Source: CAMLHP01 sp035712285 (GTDB taxonomy: Bacteria > Gemmatimonadota > Gemmatimonadetes > Gemmatimonadales > GWC2-71-9). Taken from it: a DNA stretch of 14,702 bases. This document shows positions 6,108 through 12,214 of this stretch, one piece after another; position 1 is the stretch's first letter; the number at the start of each line of letters is the position of its first letter. The DNA lies in assembly GCA_035712285.1 (NCBI GenBank), contig DASTBA010000069.1, positions 1 to 14,702 of the forward strand. Reading direction: 5' to 3'. Both the position numbers and the translations under genes were made by a program. The notes beneath the pieces were generated by a model. That model was not told where the DNA came from, ran no database searches, and was given only the letters and a program-made list of their open reading frames with translations.

Positions 6108-7226
6108 GTGCTCCAGTTCCGGAAGACTGCAGCTGCCGCATTCCTGCTGCTGCTCGCGGCATGCGGCGGCGGTTCGCGGCCGATCGTCATCGGCCTGGCC
6201 GGCGCATTCGACGATCCCGTCGGGCGGCCGATGCTCCTGGGCGCGCGCATGGCGGTGGAGGAGATCAACCGGGCCGGCGGCGTCCGGGGACGCCCGATCC
6301 AGCTGCTCGAGAAGAACGACTACGGCAACGCCGATTCCGCCGTGGTGGCGGCCACCGCCCTCTATTCCAGCAACGCCGTCGCGGTGATCGGCCACCTCTT
6401 CTCCGGCACCACCCTCGCCGCCGCCCCGGTCTACAACAGCGGCACCAACCCGATCGTCTCGATCTCGCCGTCGTCCTCCGCGCCGGAAGTGTCGCAGGCG
6501 GGGCCCTGGACCTTCCGGGTCTGCCCCAGCGACAACGAGCACGGCATGGCCCTCGCGCGCTGGATCCGCGAGCGGCTCGGCCTGGTGCGCGGCACAGTGC
6601 TCTATCTCGATGACGAGTACGGCCGCGGCGTCCGCCAGCGCTTCGCCGCGGAGTTCACCCGGCGAGGTGGTGAACTGCTCGCCGTCTCGCCCTATCTCGG
6701 CAGCACGCCGGATGTCAGCGCGTACCTGGACCGGCTCGTGAAGGATGGCCGCAGCCAGTTCATCCTGGACGCCGGCAACCGGAGCGAGGCGGAGGAGATC
6801 CTCCGGCAGGCGCACGCGCGCGGCCTCGACATTCCGCTGCTGGGCGCCGACGGCCTCGAGGGCATCGAACAGTCCGGGGACCTCGCCGAGGGGGTGTACG
6901 AGACGCTGGCCTACCTGCCCCAGCTCCAGACCGCGGCCAACCAGCGCTTTGTCGCCGCCTACCGGGCCCGCTATCCGGCGGAACCGCTCCCCAACCAGCC
7001 CGCCGCCGCCACCTATGACGCGTTGCATGTCCTGCAGCGTGTGATGGAAGCGTCCGGCACCAGCCGGGAGAAGATCCGGACCGGCCTGGCGGCCGTGAAC
7101 GTGCAGCACCCGTACGACGGGGTGACAGGGCGGATCGCGTTCGACTCCCTGGGCGACGTGCCGACCCGGGAGGTGTATGTGGCGGTGGTGCGGAACGGCG
7201 CGCTGCGCCTGGCCGGGGGACAGTGA
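6108..7226 (+). CDS. Periplasmic-binding lipoprotein, Leu/Ile/Val (branched-chain) ABC type
   Basis: A 372-aa solute-binding lipoprotein of the Peripla_BP_6/LivJ-like family, which binds amino acids or related small molecules in a two-lobed fold. It begins with a lipoprotein signal, FRKTAAAAFLLLLAAC, with Cys19 as the acylated residue. Family blocks include IVIGLAGAFDDPVGRPMLLG, ARMAVEEINRAGGVRGRPI and VAVIGHLFSGTTLAAAPV. Later come VLYLDDEYGRGVRQRF and AAATYDALHVL. The GTG at 6108 is chosen because GGAG (6097-6100) lies 7 bases upstream and it gives a normal signal peptide; a longer frame from 5988 adds residues over the terminator region. No permease or ATPase genes are near. The chemoreceptor gene starts one base after the stop codon, so its ligand may be sensed rather than, or as well as, imported. 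Confidence 0.92.
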   Translation: MLQFRKTAAAAFLLLLAACGGGSRPIVIGLAGAFDDPVGRPMLLGARMAVEEINRAGGVRGRPIQLLEKNDYGNADSAVVAATALYSSNAVAVIGHLFSGTTLAAAPVYNSGTNPIVSISPSSSAPEVSQAGPWTFRVCPSDNEHGMALARWIRERLGLVRGTVLYLDDEYGRGVRQRFAAEFTRRGGELLAVSPYLGSTPDVSAYLDRLVKDGRSQFILDAGNRSEAEEILRQAHARGLDIPLLGADGLEGIEQSGDLAEGVYETLAYLPQLQTAANQRFVAAYRARYPAEPLPNQPAAATYDALHVLQRVMEASGTSREKIRTGLAAVNVQHPYDGVTGRIAFDSLGDVPTREVYVAVVRNGALRLAGGQ

Positions 7227-7227
7227 G

Positions 7228-8916
7228 ATGCTGAACAGCCTCCGGAGCCGGATCACTGCGACGATGGGCCTCCTGATCGCCCTGGTGCTCCTGATCGCGA
7301 TCATCGGCGTGAACGCCATCGTGACGCTGGGGCGCAGCGCCGACACCCAGCTCGCCACGGTGGTGACCGGCGGCGAGCTGGCCAATGGACTGGTGGCGTC
7401 GGCCACCGCCGAGATCCGCGCCGCCGAGCAGTACCTCACGCGCCCCGACCGCGCGCTGATCGAGGAGTTCATCACCGAGGGCGATTCCGCCTACGCCTTC
7501 CAGCGGCGGTTCCGGGACCTCCCCGGGCTCACCACCGAGGATCGCGTCCGCCTCAACCAGGTGGCGGCATCGCAGGCAGCGGCGGAAGTGGCCTACGCGA
7601 CGGCCCACGCCCTTGCCGACCTAGGCCGGCCGGAGCAGGCGCGCGCGGCCGCCGAGGCGGCGCAGGCGCCGGGCGACACGGTCGTGGCCACCGTGACGGC
7701 GCTGTCGGCGGCCCAGGGCGAGCGGGCCCGCACCCAGGCGGCGGCGCTCCGGGCCCAGGCGGGGCGCTGGCGGAACGCGCTCTGGCTGCTCTTCGTCGCG
7801 GTGCTGGTGGTGGGCATCGGTGCCGCGCTGACGGCGATCCGCGCGGTGGACAATCCGCTCAAGCGGCTCATCAGCGCCGCGGACCGGTTCGGCGGGGGCG
7901 ACCTGCGCCCGATTTCCCTCGGCTCCATGCCCACCGAGCTGGACCGGCTCGGCCGCGCGATGGACGACATGGGCGCGCGGCTTCGGCACGTGGTGAGCTC
8001 GGTGACCACCGAGGCGAACACCATTACCTCGAGCGCCACCGATTTCAGCGCCATGAGCGAGGAGCTGGCCGCCTCGAGCGGCGAGATCTCCACCGCCATG
8101 GTGCGGGTGGCGTCGAGCGCGGAGCAGCAGCGCAGCGGCATGGACCAGGCCGGCGCCCTGCTGGACGGACTCCGGGCTGCGGCCGCCGCCAATGCGCAGG
8201 CCGCCACGCGCGTGGTGCAGCTGGGAGAGCAGATCCGGAGTCTCGCCGCCGAGCACCGGGGCGACGTCGAGAACGCCGGCACGGCGCTGCTCGACGTGCG
8301 CGAGGTGGTGCGGACCTCGGCGGGTCAGGTGCAGGAGCTGGCCCGCCAGAGCGAGGCAATCACCGATTTCATCGACCTGATCAAGCAGATCTCGTCGCAG
8401 ACCAACCTGCTCGCGCTCAACGCGGCGATCGAGGCCGCGCGGGCAGGCGAGCACGGGCGGGGCTTCGCCGTGGTGGCGGAGGAGGTGCGGCGACTGGCCG
8501 ACTCGAGCGCCAGCGCCGCGGAGAGCGTCACCAAGACGGTGGAGTTCATCCGGCGGCAGGTGAAGGAGGTCTCCACGACGATGGAGCTGGGCTCCACGAA
8601 GGTGGCGGGGATCGAGGGCGTGGCGCATGCCGCCGCCAGGGCGCTGGACGAGATCGAGAAGGCGGTGGAGGAGGTGCACGAGGCGGCGAGCGCCGTGTCG
8701 AACGAGGCACAGCGGAATCGCGAGATCGCCGACGAACTCGGCACCCGCACCGCGCAGGTGGCGCAGAGTGCAAACGAGCATGCCGCCGCGAGCGAGGAGG
8801 TCACGGCGGCAGCGGAGGAGCAGAGCGCCAGTACGGAGGAGATGGCGTCAGCCGCGAGCGAGCTCCTTCAGGGCGCGCAGCGGCTGGGGGATGCGATCCG
8901 GGACTTCAAGGTGTGA
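7228..8916 (+). CDS. Methyl-accepting chemotaxis protein (transmembrane chemoreceptor)
   Basis: A 562-aa receptor that controls CheA kinase at the cell pole. Order of parts: TM1 about 13-34, periplasmic helical sensor about 35-183, TM2 about 184-205, HAMP about 206-257, coiled-coil signalling domain 258-562. The hairpin tip that contacts CheA/CheW is intact (ISSQTNLLALNAAIEAARAG, 388-407, then EHGRGFAVVAEEVR). The sensor is short and fits a four-helix bundle better than a Cache domain. No C-terminal CheR-docking pentapeptide is present. The ATG at 7228 has GGGGA 7 bases upstream and lies one base after the binding-protein stop, so the two are co-translated. No che genes are in the window. The receptor may read the loaded binding protein next door; this is inferred from linkage. 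Confidence 0.97.
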   Translation: MLNSLRSRITATMGLLIALVLLIAIIGVNAIVTLGRSADTQLATVVTGGELANGLVASATAEIRAAEQYLTRPDRALIEEFITEGDSAYAFQRRFRDLPGLTTEDRVRLNQVAASQAAAEVAYATAHALADLGRPEQARAAAEAAQAPGDTVVATVTALSAAQGERARTQAAALRAQAGRWRNALWLLFVAVLVVGIGAALTAIRAVDNPLKRLISAADRFGGGDLRPISLGSMPTELDRLGRAMDDMGARLRHVVSSVTTEANTITSSATDFSAMSEELAASSGEISTAMVRVASSAEQQRSGMDQAGALLDGLRAAAAANAQAATRVVQLGEQIRSLAAEHRGDVENAGTALLDVREVVRTSAGQVQELARQSEAITDFIDLIKQISSQTNLLALNAAIEAARAGEHGRGFAVVAEEVRRLADSSASAAESVTKTVEFIRRQVKEVSTTMELGSTKVAGIEGVAHAAARALDEIEKAVEEVHEAASAVSNEAQRNREIADELGTRTAQVAQSANEHAAASEEVTAAAEEQSASTEEMASAASELLQGAQRLGDAIRDFKV

Positions 8917-8946
8917 CGCCCCAACGGCGGTGACATGCATACGGCC

Positions 8947-8989
8947 GTCGGGCGCACCGCCGTCGGGGCGCACGGCCGTGCGCCCCTAC
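8947..8989. repeat. Two-unit element with a perfect 22-bp palindrome
   Basis: A first unit starting GTCGGGCGCAC (8947-8957) is followed by a second starting GTCGGGGCGCAC (8962-8973). The second ends in a perfect 22-bp palindrome (8965-8986, half GGGGCGCACGG), then TAC. It lies between the convergent chemoreceptor and histone-tail genes and could terminate both. On the minus strand the flank GTAGGGGC supplies the TAG stop of the latter (8986-8988). A second element with the same plan is at 14146-14200. Confidence 0.8.
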
Positions 8990-9393
8990 TTCTTTTTCCC
9001 CGCGTGCTTTTTCGCCGGGTGCGCCGCCTTGGTGGGCTTCTTCGCCGCCGGCTTCTTCGCAGGAGCCGGCTTTTTCTTTCCTGCCCTGGCGGGCGCCGCC
9101 TTGGCGTGCGCATGGGCCTGTGCCTTGTGGGCGGCATTCCGGTCCAGCCGCTTCTGGTTGGCGACCTTCACCTCTTCCAGGACCCGGTCCGCCTCGTCCC
9201 CATTCAGCAGGCTCCGCCGCACGGCGTACTGCAGCAGCTCCTCGGCATCGGCCACACGGAACTCGTCCAGGCGGGCGGCCGCGCGGGAGAGATGCACGAT
9301 GGCATCGGCCACGGGGTTGCGCAGGACGTGCGCGATACCGGGCAGCGTCTCCATGAGCGACGAGATCTGTGACCCGCCAAGTTCAGTCGGCAC
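8986..9393 (-). CDS. Small protein with histone-H1-like basic tail
   Basis: A 135-aa cytoplasmic protein in two parts. Residues 1-80 form an acidic-to-neutral helical region (IAHVLRNPVADAIVHLSRAA and DAEELLQYAVRRSLLNGDEA) that I cannot assign to a family. Residues 81-135 are a Lys/Ala/Pro/His tail with AKKPAAKKPTKAAHPAKKH and a terminal KKK, and no acidic residue after Asp84. Such tails in bacterial H1-like proteins bind DNA or RNA non-specifically. The GTG at 9393 is chosen because AAGGAGG lies 4 bases upstream, the best SD in the window; an upstream ATG at 9456 lacks one. A promoter is visible at 9455-9482. The stop codon falls on the edge of a palindromic repeat. Role inferred: nucleoid or RNA-associated protein. 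Confidence 0.78.
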   Translation of the reverse strand: MPTELGGSQISSLMETLPGIAHVLRNPVADAIVHLSRAAARLDEFRVADAEELLQYAVRRSLLNGDEADRVLEEVKVANQKRLDRNAAHKAQAHAHAKAAPARAGKKKPAPAKKPAAKKPTKAAHPAKKHAGKKK

Positions 9394-9454
9394 CCTGCCT
9401 CCTTGACCGGAAATGGGACTGCCGGGCCAAGCCAGCGGCCCCGTTTTCGCCCGC

Positions 9455-9482
9455 AACGTATTCCAGGAAGGGAGGATGTCAA
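9455..9482 (-). promoter_or_regulatory. Sigma70-type promoter for the histone-tail gene
   Basis: On the minus strand TTGACA (9482-9477) and TACGTT (9460-9455) are separated by 16 bases. The predicted start lies about 7 bases further on, giving a leader of roughly 55 bases with AAGGAGG before the GTG at 9393. The -35 borders the heptamer repeat that follows the cupredoxin gene. Confidence 0.65.
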
Positions 9483-9484
9483 GA

Positions 9485-9537
9485 AATGACTAGTAGTTGT
9501 CATGACTACTATTCACTATTCAGTGACCCATGACCGG
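9485..9537. repeat. Heptamer-phased repeat with dyad
   Basis: Read on the minus strand this spacer contains in-phase 7-base units including GGTCATG, GGTCACT, GAATAGT twice in tandem, and AGTCATG. On the plus strand TAGTAGT and ACTACTA flank a 7-base loop (9491-9511), with the palindrome GTCATGAC inside it. It directly follows the cupredoxin stop codon and precedes the histone-tail promoter on the same strand. The word ATGGGTC is shared with the spacer at 10302-10357. Confidence 0.65.
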
Positions 9538-9945
9538 CTACCTGACCTCGAGCCAGCCGGCCTCATCATAGGCTCGATGCGGAAGGCAGAAGAAACGGTA
9601 CTTGCCCGCCGGCAGGTCGCGCGGAATCACAATGACATACTCCTTCCCGGGCTTGATCAGCGGGCCGGAGAGGTCCCCCACGCGGCCTGGCATGGCGGCG
9701 TTGAGCGCGTTCTTCGCGGCCGCAGGAATGTTCCGCTCGAAGGCCACCGCGTGGTCGGCGTTGCCCGTGACCTTGAAGACCAGCGCATCGCCGCGCTTCA
9801 CCGTCACCGTCGCCGGCGCGTAGCTGTACTCGTCCGTCTTCGTGTCGCCCCGCACGGTGACGACGGTGCGGGACTGCGCCAGAACCGGCACCGCCAGGAG
9901 CGATGCGAGGGCCAGAATCGCCGGGATGCGGCATGTGGTGGCCAA
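9538..9945 (-). CDS. Exported cupredoxin-like protein
   Basis: A 135-aa secreted protein of the plastocyanin/azurin-like fold. After a signal peptide (ILALASLLAVPVLAQ) come a beta-rich domain and three of the usual type-1 copper ligands: His65 in NADHAVAF, and Cys120 and His123 in FFCLPH. The axial Met expected five residues after the second His is Glu128 (CLPHRAYDEAGW). The segment YAPATVTVKRGDALVFKV is typical of cupredoxins. Start choice: TTG at 9945 has GGAGG 6 bases upstream. An in-frame ATG at 9978 has no good SD and would add 11 residues, giving 146 aa. Possible roles are copper binding or periplasmic electron transfer. It is divergent from a zinc-ribbon gene across a dyad at 10007-10039. 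Confidence 0.85.
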   Translation of the reverse strand: MATTCRIPAILALASLLAVPVLAQSRTVVTVRGDTKTDEYSYAPATVTVKRGDALVFKVTGNADHAVAFERNIPAAAKNALNAAMPGRVGDLSGPLIKPGKEYVIVIPRDLPAGKYRFFCLPHRAYDEAGWLEVR

Positions 9946-10006
9946 GGGCGGCCTCCGTGGGTGCTGTGGTTTCGCCATCAGGGGTTCCGCCGTAGATTTC
10001 ACGATG

Positions 10007-10039
10007 GCGGGAGGTGCTGCATTGCACCACCCCTCCCGC
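10007..10039. promoter_or_regulatory. Dyad in the divergent cupredoxin / zinc-ribbon promoter region
   Basis: Arms GCGGGAGG (10007-10014) and CCTCCCGC (10032-10039) are perfect complements, with a nested GGTG/CACC pair around an 8-base loop. The dyad lies between two divergent genes and could be a shared operator. Alternatively it is a hairpin in the leader of the plus-strand gene, ending one base before its SD (GAAGGGG, 10041-10047). Confidence 0.45.
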
Positions 10040-10053
10040 TGAAGGGGCGTGCC

Positions 10054-10305
10054 GTGGGACGTCGGGGCATCAAGGAGTACCGCGCACCTGAAGCCCTGAT
10101 CTTGATCGCGCTTGATCGGGACCGGAAGCCTCTTGTCTGTCCATCCTGCGACGCCACCGACATCATCCGGACGCCGGCCCGCGGCAGTGCCGAGGACACC
10201 GCCGGCCGCGTGACGCTCAGCTGCCGCAACTGCGGACGCAGCGCCGTGTATCTGCAGCGCGGCTCGGGGCCGACGGTCGCGCCGGAGGCACCGCATCGGT
10301 CGTGA
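10054..10305 (+). CDS. Small zinc-ribbon protein
   Basis: An 83-aa protein with two CxxC knuckles, CPSC (Cys29, Cys32) and CRNC (Cys57, Cys60), 24 residues apart. This is the pattern of a zinc ribbon. The rest is unremarkable and lacks a signal peptide, so it is probably cytoplasmic and may bind nucleic acid or a protein partner. The GTG at 10054 is chosen because AAGGGG lies 6 bases upstream (10042-10047); the frame stays open further upstream but would run across the divergent promoter. Its stop codon sits inside the first heptamer of the repeat spacer. Function unknown. Confidence 0.72.
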   Translation: MGRRGIKEYRAPEALILIALDRDRKPLVCPSCDATDIIRTPARGSAEDTAGRVTLSCRNCGRSAVYLQRGSGPTVAPEAPHRS

Positions 10306-10357
10306 GTCATGGGTCGTGAGTCCGAAGTCACACGACCCATGACGCACGACGCACGAC
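10302..10357. repeat. Eight in-phase heptamers forming a 13-bp stem between convergent genes
   Basis: The spacer reads as eight consecutive 7-base units. Four end in GTC (GTGAGTC, ATGGGTC, GTGAGTC, CGAAGTC) and four end in GAC (ACACGAC, CCATGAC, GCACGAC, GCACGAC). Positions 10306-10318 and 10331-10343 form a perfect 13-bp inverted repeat with a 12-base loop. The TGA stop of the zinc-ribbon gene (10303-10305) is inside the first unit, and the leader peptidase stop (10358-10360) abuts the last. The hairpin may terminate both genes, though no T run follows. Confidence 0.85.
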
Positions 10358-11083
10358 TCACCCCGGATGATGCAGGATCCTCCCCCACCGGATCGCCGAG
10401 AGGAACGGCAGTGACTTCCAGCTGTCGGGATTGTAGCTGTAGTAGACGATGAGCGGGGTGCCGCGCACGCGGTCCCTCCCGAGAAAGCCCCAGTAGCGGC
10501 TGTCGTAGGAATCGTCGCGGTTGTCGCCCATCATGAACAGTGAATCCGGCGGCACCACCACCGGCCCCCAGTCGTGCAGGTCCGGCTGGTAGTCCTTGCC
10601 GCTGATGCCGGCCAGGTGCTGGACCTGCCACGCCCGCATCTTCTCCCGCATCTCGGGCGACTCGCTCCGGTCGGGGCTGGAGTTGAGGGCGTAGGGTTCC
10701 GGCACCAGCTGGCCATTCCGGTACAGCTTGCCGGCGCGCATGGCCAGGGTGTCGCCCGGCACGCCAATGAGGCGCTTCACGATATCCAGCCCCGGCTGTT
10801 CCTTCGAGTCGAACACGACGATATCGTTGCGCCGCGGATCCCGGAACGCCGGCAGGTGGACATCGGTGAACGGCACGGCGGCGCCGTAGACCGCCTTGTT
10901 CACGAAGAGAAAATCCCCCTTGAGGAGGGTGTTCTCCATGCTGCCGGACGGAATCCGGAAGGCCTCGACCACGAAGGTCCGGAGCACCAGCCAGATCACG
11001 ATCGCGATGACGATGGACTTGGTCCATTCCCTGAGCGCCGACGGATGCTCGCCCGCGGGCTTTGCCGCTCCGGGCGCGGTCAC
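10358..11083 (-). CDS. lepB: Signal peptidase I (leader peptidase)
   Basis: Membrane-bound serine protease that removes signal peptides from exported proteins; 241 aa with one N-terminal membrane segment (about 22-38) and a periplasmic catalytic domain. The Ser/Lys dyad is visible: Ser48 in RIPSGSMENTL and Lys103 in KRLIGVPGD. The family box GDNRDDSYDSRYWG is at 186-199. Family usage is SMxPT; here it reads SMENT. An insert of about 40 residues (roughly 132-172) before the last box is common in Gram-negative forms. The GTG at 11083 overlaps the TGA of the upstream propeller gene in a GTGA junction, so it is translationally coupled as the last gene of a three-gene operon. The 3' end is at a heptamer repeat. 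Confidence 0.97.
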   Translation of the reverse strand: MTAPGAAKPAGEHPSALREWTKSIVIAIVIWLVLRTFVVEAFRIPSGSMENTLLKGDFLFVNKAVYGAAVPFTDVHLPAFRDPRRNDIVVFDSKEQPGLDIVKRLIGVPGDTLAMRAGKLYRNGQLVPEPYALNSSPDRSESPEMREKMRAWQVQHLAGISGKDYQPDLHDWGPVVVPPDSLFMMGDNRDDSYDSRYWGFLGRDRVRGTPLIVYYSYNPDSWKSLPFLSAIRWGRILHHPG

Positions 11084-12198
11084 TCGACCCAGTCCGCAAT
11101 GAAGAGGTTCGTCTCGCCCGGCTTCGATTCATGCCGGTTGGACGCCCAGACCAGCTGGCGGCCGTCGGGACTGAACATCGGGAAGGCGTCGAAGTCGGGC
11201 GACGTGGTCACCTTCTCGAGTCCGGTGCCATCCACGCCGATCACGTAAAGATCGAAGTTCCGGCCGCGGGGATTCTCGTAGTTGGAGGCGAAGATGATGC
11301 GCTTGCCGTCGGGCGTGAAATAGGGTGCGAAGCTGGCGCCGCCAAGGTGGGTCACCTGCCGCGCGCCGCTGCCGTCGGCATTGGCCACCCAGAGTTCCAG
11401 CTTGGTGGGCCGTACCATGCGCTGGGCCAGCAGGCGCCGGTAGTCGGCGGTATCCGCCGCACTCTCCGGATACTGTGCCCGCCAGACGATCTGCTTCCCG
11501 TCCGGGGAGAAGAAGGCCCCGCCGTCATAGCCCACGCGGTGCGTGACGCGCCGCACATCGGTGCCGTCCACGTTCATGGTGTACAGCTCGATGTCCCCGT
11601 CACGAGTGCTGGTGAAGATGATGCGCCTGCCATCGGACGACACGGTGGATTCCGCGTTGTAGGCGCCGTTGTGCGTCAGCGCCTTGAGCCCCGTGCCGTC
11701 GGCATTGGCGGTGTAGATCTCGAAATGGCCGAGCGGCCAGACATAGCCCTGCGAATAATCCGGCGGCGGCGGACAGGCCGGCGAGTACTGGAAGGTGGAG
11801 CTGTAGAGGATGCGACGGTCGTGGCCGTAGAAGTAGCCGCAGGTGGTGCGCCCCTCGCCGTTCGACACGCGGTGCAGCCCGGTGCCGTCGGTGTTGATGA
11901 TGTACTGCTGATCGCAACCCTGGTTGAGCTCGGTCTGGCGCTGGAAGATCAGCTGGGTCCCGCTGCGCGAGAAATACGCCTCCGCGTTGTTGCCGCCGAA
12001 GGTGAGCTGCCGGACGTTGCGCAGGTGGCGCTCCCCGGATGACACCAGCGAGTCCTGGGCGGCCGGCGCCGAACGGGCCACCGGGGTGGCGGGCCTGGCG
12101 CCGCCGTACGCGGAGCTCCCGCTGCAGGCCGCGGCGACAGGAACAACCCACACGAAGGCACGAAAGCACGAAGGCACGAAGCCGTGAAGATTATGCAT
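11080..12198 (-). CDS. PD40 (TolB-like) beta-propeller lipoprotein
   Basis: A 372-aa protein built of WD40-like/PD40 repeats as in TolB. Repeats include SVSSDGRRIIF-type blades such as TVSSDGRRIIFTSTRDG, FFSPDGKQIVW, YFTPDGKRIIFASN and MFSPDGRQLVWASNR, each followed by a variant of LYTMNVDGTDVRRVTH. A probable lipoprotein signal ends at VAAAC (Cys25), so it should be anchored in the envelope and act as a protein-binding scaffold. It lacks the N-terminal TolB domain. The ATG at 12198 has TATCTT 6 bases upstream and no SD. Its signal peptide is partly encoded by an octamer repeat (12152-12183). It is 16 bases downstream of the metalloprotease gene and overlaps lepB by 4 bases. Confidence 0.9.
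   Translation of the reverse strand: MHNLHGFVPSCFRAFVWVVPVAAACSGSSAYGGARPATPVARSAPAAQDSLVSSGERHLRNVRQLTFGGNNAEAYFSRSGTQLIFQRQTELNQGCDQQYIINTDGTGLHRVSNGEGRTTCGYFYGHDRRILYSSTFQYSPACPPPPDYSQGYVWPLGHFEIYTANADGTGLKALTHNGAYNAESTVSSDGRRIIFTSTRDGDIELYTMNVDGTDVRRVTHRVGYDGGAFFSPDGKQIVWRAQYPESAADTADYRRLLAQRMVRPTKLELWVANADGSGARQVTHLGGASFAPYFTPDGKRIIFASNYENPRGRNFDLYVIGVDGTGLEKVTTSPDFDAFPMFSPDGRQLVWASNRHESKPGETNLFIADWVE
12152..12183. repeat. Four tandem octamers (ACGAAGGC type) inside a signal-peptide coding region
   Basis: Units are ACGAAGGC, ACGAAAGC, ACGAAGGC and ACGAAGCC. They lie within codons 6-16 of the propeller lipoprotein gene on the minus strand and encode most of FVPSCFRAFV. The period is 8, so each unit is read in a different frame. 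From memory, CTTCGTG/CACGAAG words of this type are common intergenic repeats in diverse bacteria; copy number here is unknown to me. Confidence 0.8.
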
Positions 12199-12204
12199 GG
12201 CGCA

Positions 12205-12210
12205 AAGATA
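12205..12210 (-). promoter_or_regulatory. Putative internal -10 box before the propeller gene
   Basis: TATCTT on the minus strand, 6 bases before the ATG at 12198, matches the box and spacing at 4361-4366. It lies in the 16-base gap between two genes of a likely operon. It would give a leaderless internal transcript for the propeller and leader peptidase genes. No consensus -35 is seen. Confidence 0.35.
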
Positions 12211-12214
12211 ACCT

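Noticed and set aside
6066..7475. 469-codon minus-strand frame opposite the binding-protein gene
   Set aside because: Antisense shadow of a well-supported lipoprotein; its composition is dominated by Arg, Ala and Gly.
8947..8989. Transposon terminal repeats together with 14146-14200
   Set aside because: No transposase or target duplication lies between the two elements, and their cores differ. They look like independent palindromic repeats.
10302..10357. CRISPR-like array
   Set aside because: The units are 7 bases with no spacers and no cas genes nearby; the pattern is a tandem/inverted microrepeat.
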